This document shows, piece by piece, positions 42,489-51,877 of a stretch of 64,000 nt of DNA. The stretch lies in NCBI GenBank assembly GCA_002482645.1, contig DLGJ01000009.1, forward strand, positions 7,430 to 71,429. Reading direction: 5' to 3'. The translations under genes and the position numbers were made by a program. A model generated the notes under the pieces. The model had not been told where the DNA came from, ran no database searches, and was given only the letters and a program-made list of their open reading frames with translations. Source of the stretch: Hyphomicrobiaceae bacterium UBA7697 (lineage in GTDB: Bacteria > Pseudomonadota > Alphaproteobacteria > Rhizobiales > Methyloligellaceae). Position 1 is the stretch's first letter; every line of letters starts with the position of its first letter.

Positions 42489-44000
42489 ATGCAGGGGAAT
42501 GAATTTCGCGCCGAGGATCTGTTCGGGCAGATCGAAGGTTTGGTCGCGCAACTCGAGGTCGAGCGTATGGCGCGCATCGAGGCGGAGGCCGCGAACGCGG
42601 GCACGCTTGGGCTGATCGACATTGTCAGCAAGAAACTGCGCCCGCCGATGGAGTCCGTCACGGCCCTGACCGACCGGATCCTTTCGGGTCCGTTGAGCCT
42701 GGCCCAGAGGCGCGACGCGGAGACCCTTTCGCATTCGATGCACCGCATTCTCAGCGCGCTGACCGAGGTTCTCGACTTCAGGACGCTTGAGTCCGGCGAT
42801 GCCGAGTTCCAGGTGGAGTCGTTCGACTTTCATGCGATCGTTCGCGAGATGGCGTCCGCGCTGCAGGCGTGCGCGAGCGCCAAGGGATTGACCAGCAGCG
42901 TGGACATGGCCGCCAATTGCCCGCGCCGCATCGTCGGAGACGCCATGCGCGTCCGCCAGGTCCTCATGGCTCTGATGGAAACCGCCATCGCGGCCACGAA
43001 CGAAGGTTCGATCCGGCTTTACGTGAGCGTCAACGACGCGGCGACTCCCGTGACCGTCCGCTTCGACATCACCGATACAAGCCCCGGTCTCACGCCACAG
43101 CAGCAGGCGGCGCTTTTTCAACCGTCCACCGACACCATGCGCCCCGACGGCGGGCTTGGCTTGCCGATCGCGCAACGGATCGCCGAGGCGATGGGCGGCG
43201 TCGTGGCCTGCGACAGCGCGCTCGGCCAGGGCACGCTTTACTGGTTCACGTTCAAGGCTCTGATTCCCGAGGAGAAGGCGGAGGCCGGGACCCCCGCGCC
43301 GACAGCGGCGGGACCGGCGGGCGACGTTCCGCTCGCGGGCGAGACGATCGACCTGTTCCACGAGGACGCCGAGCCGCGGTGCGCGCCAGCGGACACCGGG
43401 CCGATGGAGATTGCCGCGGTGGAAATGCCCGCCGCTCCGGCCCCCGAGGACCCAACCCAGGAAGCGCCAAAAGAAGCGCCCAAAGAAGCGTTCAAGGGAG
43501 CTCTCAAGGAACCGACCCAAGAGCCATCCAAGGACCCAACCAAGGAAACGCCTAAGCCCAAGCCTGCCAGTGCGCTTTCGGACAAGCTCGAAGGCCATGT
43601 GCTTCTGATCGAAGACAACACGGTCAACCGCCTGTTGATCGGTGCCTATCTCGAAGAATTCGGGCTCGCCTTCGACGTCGCCGAAACCGGCGCGGCGGCG
43701 CTTTTGTGCCTCGACCAGCGGCACTACGACCTCGTGCTGATGGATACGGTTCTGCCGGACTATCGCGGCGTGCAGCTCGCCCAGCGGATCCGGTCGCTCG
43801 AATCCCAGTTCGCGCATGTTCCGATCGTCGCGCTCGCGACGCTTACGGAAACGGCCGACGAAGAGACGTTCGTCGAGGCGGGCGTGAATGCGTCCGTGGA
43901 CAAGCCGATCCAGGGCCGGGAGCTCTATGCCGCGCTCGTGCCGCTTCTGCCGGCCCAGGAGATCGCCGCCCCGGACGAGGCCGGAATACCGGCCTGCTGA
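42489..44000 (+). CDS. Hybrid histidine kinase-like protein with degenerate kinase core
   Basis: 503 residues, no membrane segment. N-terminal coiled coil (about 15-40) leads to a HisKA-like helix VSKKLRPPMESVTAL, where the phospho-acceptor His is Lys48. The ATPase domain lacks the N-box Asn residues (QVLMALMETAIAAT), G1 is altered (DTSPGLTPQQQ) but G2 is kept (PDGGLGLPIAQRIAEAMGG). A Pro/Lys/Glu repeat linker (about 320-360) follows. The receiver (about 370-490) is intact: LLIEDN, Asp419 in VLMDTVLPD, Lys in VDKPIQ. It probably receives phosphate from another kinase or acts as a pseudokinase. No partner gene adjacent. Confidence 0.8.
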   Translation: MQGNEFRAEDLFGQIEGLVAQLEVERMARIEAEAANAGTLGLIDIVSKKLRPPMESVTALTDRILSGPLSLAQRRDAETLSHSMHRILSALTEVLDFRTLESGDAEFQVESFDFHAIVREMASALQACASAKGLTSSVDMAANCPRRIVGDAMRVRQVLMALMETAIAATNEGSIRLYVSVNDAATPVTVRFDITDTSPGLTPQQQAALFQPSTDTMRPDGGLGLPIAQRIAEAMGGVVACDSALGQGTLYWFTFKALIPEEKAEAGTPAPTAAGPAGDVPLAGETIDLFHEDAEPRCAPADTGPMEIAAVEMPAAPAPEDPTQEAPKEAPKEAFKGALKEPTQEPSKDPTKETPKPKPASALSDKLEGHVLLIEDNTVNRLLIGAYLEEFGLAFDVAETGAAALLCLDQRHYDLVLMDTVLPDYRGVQLAQRIRSLESQFAHVPIVALATLTETADEETFVEAGVNASVDKPIQGRELYAALVPLLPAQEIAAPDEAGIPAC

Positions 44001-44012
44001 GCGGCGCGGCCC

Positions 44013-46013
44013 TTAGCCCGCCTTCGCCAGCGCTTCGACGTTCTGGTCAACGAGCGTGACGATTCCCGTCATGATCTCGTTCAACTGGAAGTCCTTCGGC
44101 GTGTAGACCGCGGAGGCGCCGCACTGCTTGAGAATGTTGACGTCTTCCTGGGGAATGATACCGCCGACCACCACGGGGACGTCGCTCATTCCGGCTTCGC
44201 GCAGCTTCTGCACCACGTCGCGGACGAGCGAGACGTGAGATCCCGATAGGATCGACAACCCCACCACATGGGCCTTGGCTTCCTTGGCCTGCGCCACGAT
44301 CTCCGCGGGCGTCAGCCGAATGCCGTCATAGATCACGTTCATGCCCGCATCGTCCGCGCGCACGGCGATCTGCTCCGCACCGTTGGAATGGCCGTCGAGG
44401 CCGGGTTTTCCCACCACGAAAGTCAGTGTGCGGCCGAGTTTTCCGGAGACTTGGCTGACGAGCTCGCGAATTTCCACCATCCGCGCCTCGTCGACCGCAT
44501 GGGACGCCCCGATTCCCGTGGGTGCACGGTATTCGCCGAATACTTCGCGCAGCACCGTGCCCCATTCGCCCGTGGTGACGCCTGCCTTGGCCGCCGCGAT
44601 GGAGGGCGGCATGATGTTCCGTCCCTCGGCGGCGGCTTCCTTCAGGTCCTTCAGGGCCTGGTTGACCGCATTGTTGTCGCGGTTCTGGCGCCAGGCCTGG
44701 AGCGCCGCGACCTGCTCGATCTCGACCGATTCGGGAACCGTGAGAATGCCCTCGACGCCGGAGTCGAGCGGCGACGGTTCCGTCTCGGTGTAGGCGTTCA
44801 CGCCCACCAGGACTTGATCGCCCCGTTCGATATCGGCGACGCGCGCGGCGTTGGAGGCGATGAGTGCCTCCTTCATGTAGTCGATGCAGGCCACGGCGCC
44901 CCCCATGGCGTCGAGCTTGGCCAGTTCCTCGCGGGCCTGCTCCTTCAACTCCTCGACCTTGCGATCGATCACTTCGGAGCCGTCGAAAATGTCGCCGTAC
45001 TCGAGAAGATCGGTCTCGTAGGCGACGATTTGCTGCAGCCGCAGCGACCACTGCTGATCCCAGGGGCGCGGCAGGCCGAGCGCTTCGTTCCAGGCCGGTA
45101 GCTGCACGGCGCGCGCGCGCGCCTTCTTCGATAGGGTCACCGCCAGCATCGACAGCAGAATGCGGTAGACGTTGTTCTCCGGCTGCGGCTCGGTCAGGCC
45201 GAGGGAGTTCACCTGTACGCCATAGCGGAAGCGGCGCAATTTCGGGTCCTCGACGCCATAGCGGTCGCGCGCGATCTCGTCCCACAAATCGACGAAGGCG
45301 CGCATCTTCGACACTTCGGTAACGAAGCGGACGCCCGCGTTGACGAAGAAGCTGATTGCCGCGACGACCTTCGGGAATCGCTCATCCGGAACCTCGCCGG
45401 ACTCCTTCACGCGATCGAGCACGGCCTGGGCGGTTGCCAGCGCGAACGCAAGCTCCTGCGCCGGCGTCGCGCCGGCCTCCTGCAGATGGTAGGAGCACAC
45501 ATTGGTCGGATTCCACTTGGGCACTTCCTGATTCGTGAAGACGATCACGTCCTTGATGAGCCGCAAGGAGGGATCCGGCGGAAACACGTAGGTTCCCCGC
45601 GACAAATATTCCTTGATGATGTCGTTCTGCGTCGTGCCGGTCAGCTTGGTCCGGTCGGTGCCCTGCTCGTCCGCGAGCGAGACATAAAGCGACAGCAGCC
45701 ATGCGGCCGGGGCGTTGATCGTCATCGAGGTGTTCATCTCGCCGAGCGGAATGCCGTCGAGCAGGGTGCGCATGTCGCCCAGATGGGAGACGGGCACGCC
45801 GACCTTGCCGACTTCGCCGCGCGCCAGCGGAGAATCCGAATCGTAGCCGGTCTGAGTCGGTAGATCGAAAGCGATGGAAAGGCCCGTTTGCCCCTTCGCC
45901 AGATTCTTCCGGTAAAGTTCGTTGGAGGCTTTCGCCGTCGAATGGCCGGCATAGGTGCGGAACATCCAAGGTTTGTCGCGCACGGGCTTTTCGTTTTCTG
46001 TCTTGCCGCTCAT
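44013..46013 (-). CDS. ecm: Ethylmalonyl-CoA mutase
   Basis: Coenzyme B12-dependent rearrangement of ethylmalonyl-CoA to methylsuccinyl-CoA. 666 residues, single-subunit mutase: substrate barrel with TYAGHSTAKASNELYR, then a C-terminal B12 domain with GKPGLDGHSNGAEQIA (the DxHxxG His) and GLSILSGSHVSLV. The short length and the TYAGHSTA start separate it from methylmalonyl-CoA mutase (MeaA/Ecm type). Divergent from ccr over 389 bp, so pathway genes share a control region. Confidence 0.95.
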   Translation of the reverse strand: MSGKTENEKPVRDKPWMFRTYAGHSTAKASNELYRKNLAKGQTGLSIAFDLPTQTGYDSDSPLARGEVGKVGVPVSHLGDMRTLLDGIPLGEMNTSMTINAPAAWLLSLYVSLADEQGTDRTKLTGTTQNDIIKEYLSRGTYVFPPDPSLRLIKDVIVFTNQEVPKWNPTNVCSYHLQEAGATPAQELAFALATAQAVLDRVKESGEVPDERFPKVVAAISFFVNAGVRFVTEVSKMRAFVDLWDEIARDRYGVEDPKLRRFRYGVQVNSLGLTEPQPENNVYRILLSMLAVTLSKKARARAVQLPAWNEALGLPRPWDQQWSLRLQQIVAYETDLLEYGDIFDGSEVIDRKVEELKEQAREELAKLDAMGGAVACIDYMKEALIASNAARVADIERGDQVLVGVNAYTETEPSPLDSGVEGILTVPESVEIEQVAALQAWRQNRDNNAVNQALKDLKEAAAEGRNIMPPSIAAAKAGVTTGEWGTVLREVFGEYRAPTGIGASHAVDEARMVEIRELVSQVSGKLGRTLTFVVGKPGLDGHSNGAEQIAVRADDAGMNVIYDGIRLTPAEIVAQAKEAKAHVVGLSILSGSHVSLVRDVVQKLREAGMSDVPVVVGGIIPQEDVNILKQCGASAVYTPKDFQLNEIMTGIVTLVDQNVEALAKAG

Positions 46014-46402
46014 AGCTGTTACCGAGATGGTCCCCTAATTCGTGTGCGGTGCATCGAAGCACGCCCGGTGCCGGTGGGCAATATGCCGCTGGCGGCGTTG
46101 TAAAACGGCCGTGGCGGCGGTTCAAAGCCCCAAAATTGCCACAAGTGGTGAGCGAGCGCTTGCCGTTTTGAACGATTCTACCTCTGGCAAGAGCCGAATC
46201 TTTTTGCTAACCCTCCAGTCCGATTAAGGCAGCCGTGCCAAAATTTGGGCCTTTCCAAGATGGCCCCGGCGCCGTCCGCACGGGCGAGCAGTTTGAAATC
46301 TGCGGTCCGCAAAGATGTTGCAGTCGCGAGATGGATCGAAGACAATTCTCGCTGTTGCGAAAAAATGGCGCCCCGAAACTATGAGGACTGGGGGACAACC
46401 GG
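46014..46402. promoter_or_regulatory. Divergent ecm-ccr control region (389 bp)
   Basis: No coding or RNA gene seen. It is AT-richer than its surroundings and holds a short inverted repeat CCAAAATTTGG at 46239-46249, near the centre, which could be an operator. Both mutase and carboxylase genes must be driven from here. The repeat is short enough to occur by chance. Confidence 0.4.
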
Positions 46403-47719
46403 ATGAATGAGATGTCGATAGGTCAAGTTTCAGCGGATGCGCCCGCACCCCGCGGCGAAATCAAAGATCTCTACGAGATTGGTGAAATCCCGCCTCTCGG
46501 TTACGTGCCGAAGAACATGTATGCGTGGGTCATCCGCAAAGATCGCCATGGCCCGCCGGATGAGGCGATGCAGGTCGAAGTCGTGCCGACTTGGGAGCTC
46601 GATTCCCACGACGTGCTCGTCCTGGTGATGGCCGCGGGCGTCAACTACAACGGCGTTTGGGCTTCGCTCGGCCAGCCGATGTCGACGCTCGACGTGCACA
46701 AGCAGCCCTATCACATCGCCGGTTCGGATGCGTCCGGTATCGTCTGGGCGGTCGGTTCGAAGGTGAAGCGCTGGAAGGTCGGCGACGAAGTCGTCATCCA
46801 CTGCAACCAGGACGACGGCGACGACGAGGAATGTAACGGCGGCGACCCGATGTTCTCGCCGTCTCAGCGGATTTGGGGCTACGAGACGCCGGACGGCTCG
46901 TTCGCGCAGTTCGCGCGCGTTCAGGATCGTCAGTTGCTGCCGCGGCCGAAGCACCTCACCTGGGAGGAGGCTGCCTGCTACACGCTGACGCTCGCCACCT
47001 CCTACCGCATGCTGTTCGGTCACCGTCCGCATACGCTGAAGCCCGGCCACAACGTCTTGGTCTGGGGCGCGAGCGGCGGACTTGGCTCGATGGCGATCCA
47101 GCTTTGCGCCACGGCCGGTGCGAACGCCATCGGCGTCGTGTCCGAGGACGACAAGCGCGACTATGTGATGTCGCTCGGCGCAAAGGGCGTGCTGAACCGC
47201 AAGGACTTCGATTGCTGGGGACCGCTGCCGAAGGTGGGCACGCCTGAATACGATGCCTGGAACAAAGAGGTCCGCCGTTTCGGTAAGGCGATCTGGGACA
47301 TCACCGGTAAGGGCGTGAATGTCGACTGCGTGTTCGAGCATCCGGGCGAGGCGACCTTCCCGGTTTCCACCTTCATCGTGAAGCGCGGCGGAATGGTCGT
47401 TTTCTGCGCCGGCACCACCGGCTACAACCTGACCATGGACGCCCGTTATGTGTGGATGCACCAGAAGCGCGTTCAGGGTTCGCATTTCGCGCATCTTCAG
47501 CAGGCCAGCATGGCGAACAAGCTCGTCATCGAGCGCCATGTGGATCCCTGCATGTCCGAGGTGTTCCCTTGGGAGCAGATCCCCAAGGCGCATATGCGCA
47601 TGTGGCAGAACGAGCATCGCCCCGGCAACATGTCGGTACTGGTGAGCGCGCCGGTCACCGGCCTTCGCACCTTCGAGGACGTGATCGAGGCGAGCGAGGA
47701 GACGCACGGCAAGGCTTAA
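46403..47719 (+). CDS. ccr: Crotonyl-CoA carboxylase/reductase
   Basis: NADPH- and CO2-dependent conversion of crotonyl-CoA to ethylmalonyl-CoA, key reaction of the ethylmalonyl-CoA pathway. 438 residues, medium-chain dehydrogenase/reductase family. Ccr-specific N-terminus (GEIPPLGYVPKNMYAWVIRK), HCNQDDGDDEECNGGDPMFS insertion, nucleotide site VWGASGGLGSMAIQLC and C-terminal FAHLQQASMANKLV. GGGGGA Shine-Dalgarno before the ATG. Followed by a terminator, then mcd. Confidence 0.97.
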   Translation: MNEMSIGQVSADAPAPRGEIKDLYEIGEIPPLGYVPKNMYAWVIRKDRHGPPDEAMQVEVVPTWELDSHDVLVLVMAAGVNYNGVWASLGQPMSTLDVHKQPYHIAGSDASGIVWAVGSKVKRWKVGDEVVIHCNQDDGDDEECNGGDPMFSPSQRIWGYETPDGSFAQFARVQDRQLLPRPKHLTWEEAACYTLTLATSYRMLFGHRPHTLKPGHNVLVWGASGGLGSMAIQLCATAGANAIGVVSEDDKRDYVMSLGAKGVLNRKDFDCWGPLPKVGTPEYDAWNKEVRRFGKAIWDITGKGVNVDCVFEHPGEATFPVSTFIVKRGGMVVFCAGTTGYNLTMDARYVWMHQKRVQGSHFAHLQQASMANKLVIERHVDPCMSEVFPWEQIPKAHMRMWQNEHRPGNMSVLVSAPVTGLRTFEDVIEASEETHGKA

Positions 47720-47770
47720 GTTTCGAGCCTTTTCCGGCCAACCGGATTCGGCTGCTCAGGCAGCCCAATA

Positions 47771-47805
47771 CGCCCTGGACAGTCCCTGTCCGGGGCGTTC
47801 GTTTT
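47771..47805 (+). terminator. Rho-independent terminator after ccr
   Basis: 12-bp stem CGCCCTGGACAG / CTGTCCGGGGCG (one G-U) with a TCC loop and a T-rich tail (TTCGTTTT). It lies 51 bp after the ccr stop, so mcd probably has its own promoter or relies on read-through. Confidence 0.75.
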
Positions 47806-47913
47806 CAGAGGTTCAGCGATTGGGGTTTGACTCCCACCGCCGCTCGCGGTTCGTTGTGGCAAATTCGAGATCGACATTTTTCGAGGACCCAGACGTTGAC
47901 CGCCACCGAGACC

Positions 47914-49563
47914 ATGACAGACCGTTTGATCCCGCTCCTGGACGCCGCCGCCGAGGCCGCCGGAAGCCTTTGCGCCGCCGCCACGGAGGCCGTGAAGGCA
48001 ATGCTCGCACCGGGCGGCAAGATCGACAACGAGGCGCTCGAACGCGAGGAGCATGTGGCGCACGGCCTTTCCTGGCTTGCGACCTATGCCGAAGGCATCC
48101 GGCAGATGGCGGATTACGCCAAGCGGACCACGGAGGAGGGGCGCTTCGGCGAGCTCGAGTCGCTGCTTACGCAGATCGTCGTCGGCGAATATCTGGCTCA
48201 GCTTTCGGGCGGCGTGGTCATGAGCCAGGGCGAGATCGTCCGGCTGCACGAACTCGGCGTTCCCGAGGGCGCGAGAGACGCCTTTCTCACGGACAATGTG
48301 GTCGCGCTCATTCAGGGCGTGACCCCGGAAATGCGGGCCCGCGCCGCGCAGCTCATCCAGGATGCGCAAGGCGCGGCCGCGGCCAATTTCGGCGATCCGG
48401 GTCTCGAAGAGACTTACGAGGAGATCCGCAACGAAATGCGGCGCTTTTCTCTCGCCGAAGTCGTTCCTTACGCGCAGGACTGGCATCTGAAGGACGAGTA
48501 CATTCCGATCGAGCTCATCACGCATATGGCTGAGCTCGGCGTGTTCTCGCTGACGCTTCCGGAGGAGTATGGCGGGCTCGGACTCGGCAAGGAGGCCATG
48601 TGCGTGGTCTCCGAGGAGCTCTCCCGGGGCTATATCGGCGTCGGCTCGCTCGGCACCCGCTCGGAGATCGCCGAAGAACTCATCCACAATGGCGGCACGG
48701 ATGCCCAGAAGGAAGAATGGCTGCCGAAGATCGCGAGCGGCGAGATCCTGCCGACGGCGGTGTTCACCGAGCCGAACACGGGGTCGGACCTCGCCTCGCT
48801 GACCACGCGCGCGGTGAAGGATGGCGACGTCTACAAGATCACGGGCCAGAAGACCTGGATCACCCATGCGGCGCGCGCGGACCTCATGACCGTGCTGGCG
48901 CGGACCGATCCCAACGAGAAGGGCTATCGCGGCCTTTCTATGTTCCTGGCGCCGAAGCCCCGCGGCACCGACGACAATCCCTTCCCGGCGCCCGGCATGT
49001 CCGGCGGGGAGATCGAGGTGCTTGGCTATCGCGGCATGAAGGAATTCGAAATCTCCTTCGACGGGTTCGAGGTCCCGGCCGCGAATCTGCTCGGCGGCGT
49101 CGAGGGCCAAGGCTTCAAGCAGCTGATGCAGACGTTCGAGGCGGCGCGCATCCAGACGGCGGCGCGGGCCATCGGCGTGGCGCAGTCCGCGCTGGATATC
49201 GGCCTGCGCTACGGCATGGAGCGAATCCAGTTCGGCAAGCCCATCATCAATTTCCCGCGTGTCTCCGACAAGCTCGCCATGATGGCGGCGGAGATCCTGC
49301 TGGCGCGTCAACTCACCTACTTCTCGGCGCGCAAGAAGGATCACGGCGAGCGCTGCGATCTCGAGGCCGGCATGGCCAAGCTGCTGGCCGCGCGCGTGGC
49401 CTGGGCGGCGGCCGACAACGCCTTGCAGATCCATGGCGGCAACGGCTTCGCGCTCGAATACACGATCAGCCGGGTGCTGTGCGACGCACGCATTCTGTCG
49501 ATCTTCGAAGGCGCGGCCGAAATCCAGGCCCATGTCATCGCCCGGCGCCTGCTCGAGCAATGA
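47914..49563 (+). CDS. mcd: (2S)-methylsuccinyl-CoA dehydrogenase
   Basis: FAD enzyme oxidising methylsuccinyl-CoA to mesaconyl-C1-CoA. 549 residues: an acyl-CoA dehydrogenase body from about residue 170 (VVPYAQDWHLKDEYIP, EYGGLGLGKEAM, QIHGGNGFALEYTISR, EGAAEIQ) plus an N-terminal extension of about 160 residues, typical of Mcd. ATG 47914 is used; an in-frame TTG at 47896 has a better-placed GAGGA and may be the true start. Downstream etfBA would accept its electrons. Confidence 0.93.
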   Translation: MTDRLIPLLDAAAEAAGSLCAAATEAVKAMLAPGGKIDNEALEREEHVAHGLSWLATYAEGIRQMADYAKRTTEEGRFGELESLLTQIVVGEYLAQLSGGVVMSQGEIVRLHELGVPEGARDAFLTDNVVALIQGVTPEMRARAAQLIQDAQGAAAANFGDPGLEETYEEIRNEMRRFSLAEVVPYAQDWHLKDEYIPIELITHMAELGVFSLTLPEEYGGLGLGKEAMCVVSEELSRGYIGVGSLGTRSEIAEELIHNGGTDAQKEEWLPKIASGEILPTAVFTEPNTGSDLASLTTRAVKDGDVYKITGQKTWITHAARADLMTVLARTDPNEKGYRGLSMFLAPKPRGTDDNPFPAPGMSGGEIEVLGYRGMKEFEISFDGFEVPAANLLGGVEGQGFKQLMQTFEAARIQTAARAIGVAQSALDIGLRYGMERIQFGKPIINFPRVSDKLAMMAAEILLARQLTYFSARKKDHGERCDLEAGMAKLLAARVAWAAADNALQIHGGNGFALEYTISRVLCDARILSIFEGAAEIQAHVIARRLLEQ

Positions 49564-50075
49564 GTGCGGCGCCTGAGCCCATCGCGTCCAAGCGTTCGCT
49601 GATTGGGCTTGGCGTTGCGCTCGCCGCGTGCTTCGCGGCCTCGCTCCTCGGCGGCGCGTTCACCACGCCCAATCTCGACTGGTACGCCGCGCTTCAGAAG
49701 CCGGGCTTCACGCCGCCCAACAGCGTTTTCCCCATCGTGTGGACGGTCCTGTACGCGACGATGGCGGTCTCCGCCTGGCTCGTCTGGCGGAAGCCTGCGG
49801 ACGAGGGCGACAAGAGGGTCGCGTTGACCTGGTTCGCCATTCAGCTCGTTCTCAACGTGCTGTGGTCGTTCGCCTTCTTCCAGATGCACAGCCCGATCGC
49901 GGGGCTCGCGGTGATCCTGTGGCTCCTGGTGTCCATCGTCATCACCATCGTGTTCTTCGACCGGATCAGCCGCGCGGCGGCGCTGTTGCTCCTGCCCTAT
50001 CTTCTCTGGGTGGGTTTCGCGACGGGCCTCAACTTCGCCGTCTGGGCCTTGAACGCTGGCGCGCCGGTCCCCTAG
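49560..50075 (+). CDS. tspO: TspO/MBR-family tryptophan-rich membrane protein
   Basis: 171 residues, five membrane helices. Signature segments: DWYAALQKPGFTPPNSVFPI, VWTVLYATMAVSAWLVW, QLVLNVLWSFAFFQM and LLLPYLLWVGFATGLNFAVW. TspO proteins bind porphyrins and steroids, and regulate tetrapyrrole export or stress responses. Starts 4 bp inside mcd (ATGA), so it is translated with it. A tetrapyrrole link to B12-dependent Ecm is speculative. Confidence 0.93.
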   Translation: MSAAPEPIASKRSLIGLGVALAACFAASLLGGAFTTPNLDWYAALQKPGFTPPNSVFPIVWTVLYATMAVSAWLVWRKPADEGDKRVALTWFAIQLVLNVLWSFAFFQMHSPIAGLAVILWLLVSIVITIVFFDRISRAAALLLLPYLLWVGFATGLNFAVWALNAGAPVP

Positions 50076-50096
50076 GCGTCAATCGAAGGAGACGGA

Positions 50097-50924
50097 ATGA
50101 CCGAACGTTCGGTTCTCATCACGGGCTGTTCCTCCGGAATCGGTCTTGCCTCCGCCGAGACGATGAAAGCGCGCGGCTGGCGCGTGTTCGCGACGGCGCG
50201 CGCGCCCGAGGATCTGGCACGCCTTAAGAACGACGTTGGCGTGGAGAGCGTCTATCTCGACTATACCGAGCCGGATTCGATCGCGGCGGCGGCGGACACG
50301 GTCTTGGGCGCGACCGGCGGGGCGCTCACCGCGCTGTTCAACAACGGCGCCTACGGACAGGCGGGCGCGGTCGAGGACCTCCCCACCGAGGCGTTGCGAG
50401 TCCAGTTCGAGACCAACGTGTTCGGCTGGCACGATCTGACGCGCCGGGTGATCCCATCCATGCGGGCCCAAGGTCACGGCCGGATCGTCCAATGTTCCTC
50501 GATCCTCGGCATGGTCGCGGCGCCCTACCGGGGCGCCTATTGCGCATCGAAATTCGCCATCGAGGCGCTTGCGGACACGCTCCGGATGGAACTCAAGGAT
50601 ACGAACATCCATGTCACCCTGATCGAGCCGGGCCCGATCCGCACACGGTTCATCGAGACGGCGATCAAGCACTACAAGCGGAATATCGACATGGAGAACT
50701 CGCCCCATGTCGAGATTTACCGGGAGCGGCTCGCCAAGATGGAAGACGGCGGGCAGATGGCGTTCAAGCTTGAGCCCGAAGCCGTCTGTAGGAAGCTGGT
50801 TCATGCGCTCGAGGCGAAGCGCCCGAAGACCCGGTACTTCGTGACCTTCCCGACCTATGCGGGGGCCTATTTGCGGCGCATACTGCCCACACGCGCGCTC
50901 GATTTCGTCGCCGCGAAGAACTAG
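50097..50924 (+). CDS. Short-chain dehydrogenase/reductase
   Basis: 275 residues, classical SDR. Cofactor site VLITGCSSGIGLASAE, NNGAYG motif, catalytic Ser in IVQCSSILGM and Tyr-Lys in YCASKFAIEAL. The absence of an acidic residue at the end of the second strand (FATARAPEDL, with Arg) favours NADP(H). GGAGACGG Shine-Dalgarno precedes the ATG. Substrate unknown; in cluster context an acyl or keto group is possible. Confidence 0.88.
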   Translation: MTERSVLITGCSSGIGLASAETMKARGWRVFATARAPEDLARLKNDVGVESVYLDYTEPDSIAAAADTVLGATGGALTALFNNGAYGQAGAVEDLPTEALRVQFETNVFGWHDLTRRVIPSMRAQGHGRIVQCSSILGMVAAPYRGAYCASKFAIEALADTLRMELKDTNIHVTLIEPGPIRTRFIETAIKHYKRNIDMENSPHVEIYRERLAKMEDGGQMAFKLEPEAVCRKLVHALEAKRPKTRYFVTFPTYAGAYLRRILPTRALDFVAAKN

Positions 50925-50996
50925 AGTTCCGCGCCTGGCGCCGATGCCGGCGCCAAAATGCCGCCCCCTTGCGCGCGGGTGTCCCTGGAGGATCGC

Positions 50997-51194
50997 TTGG
51001 AATACGTGCTTCGCTGGATCTTGCCGTTCGCGGTTGCGCTCGTCATTGCCGTCCTGGCTTTCGGCTTGATCAACATGATGCGGGGCGGCAATCCCAATCT
51101 CAGTCAAAAATTGATGCGCGCACGCGTTCTGTTGCAGCTTGTCGCTCTTCTCATCGCGATGGCGATCGCCTATCTCGCGGGCACGCGGCCCTGA
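50997..51194 (+). CDS. HIG1-type twin-transmembrane protein
   Basis: 65 residues from a TTG start preceded by GGAGGATCGC: two membrane helices (ILPFAVALVIAVLAFGLI and LLQLVALLIAMAIAYLA) joined by MMRGGNPNLSQKLMRARV, the HIG1/twin-TM signature. HIG1 proteins associate with cytochrome oxidase supercomplexes. An ATG at 50958 would add 13 residues but has no Shine-Dalgarno. Confidence 0.75.
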   Translation: MEYVLRWILPFAVALVIAVLAFGLINMMRGGNPNLSQKLMRARVLLQLVALLIAMAIAYLAGTRP

Positions 51195-51283
51195 AATGTG
51201 AGGTTGACCCGCTCTGGCGTGGGGCTACGTTGGTTTCACGTTAGGCGGGCTTGCGTTCCGCGGCCCCGATATTCAAGGCACCA

Positions 51284-51862
51284 ATGGTCAAGCTCAACAA
51301 GATCTATACCCGCACCGGCGACGACGGTACGACGGCGCTCGGCACGGGCAGCCGTGTCGCGAAATACGATTTGCGGGTGGAAGCCTATGGCACGGTCGAC
51401 GAGACCAATGCGGCGATCGGTCTGGCGCGCGTCCATAGCGGGGCTTCCGCTCCGGCGCTCGACGCCATGCTGGGCCGGATTCAGAACGATCTGTTCGACC
51501 TCGGTGCGGATCTCTGCTTTCCCGACGAGTCGAAAAAAGGCCAGGCGTCGCTTCGCGTCAGCGATGCGCAGATCGCGCGCCTCGAGGCGGAGATCGACGA
51601 GATGAACGGCGCCCTCGATCCGCTCCGGTCGTTCGTCTTGCCCGGCGGGACGCCAACGTCCGCCTATTTGCATTTGGCGCGCACCGTGTGCCGCCGCGCC
51701 GAGCGTTTGATCGTCGCCCTTGCGTCGCGTCCGGACGAGCCGGTCAGCGCGCAGGCCGTGAGTTACATCAACAGGCTGTCGGATTTTCTGTTCGTCGCGG
51801 CGCGCTACGCCAATGGCAAGGGCGCCTCCGACGTGTTGTGGGTGCCCGGTCAGAACGGCTGA
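51284..51862 (+). CDS. Cob(I)alamin adenosyltransferase, PduO type
   Basis: Adenosylates corrinoid to make coenzyme B12, needed by Ecm in the same cluster. 192 residues, N-terminal KIYTRTGDDGTTALGTGSRV (ATP loop), VDETNAAIGLAR, and C-terminal RRAERLIVAL, YINRLSDFLFVAARY with the catalytic Arg/Asp pair. ATG 51284 begins the conserved MVKLNKIYTRTGDDG. Complete and canonical. Confidence 0.94.
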   Translation: MVKLNKIYTRTGDDGTTALGTGSRVAKYDLRVEAYGTVDETNAAIGLARVHSGASAPALDAMLGRIQNDLFDLGADLCFPDESKKGQASLRVSDAQIARLEAEIDEMNGALDPLRSFVLPGGTPTSAYLHLARTVCRRAERLIVALASRPDEPVSAQAVSYINRLSDFLFVAARYANGKGASDVLWVPGQNG

Positions 51863-51877
51863 GGCCAGGGTGCGCGC

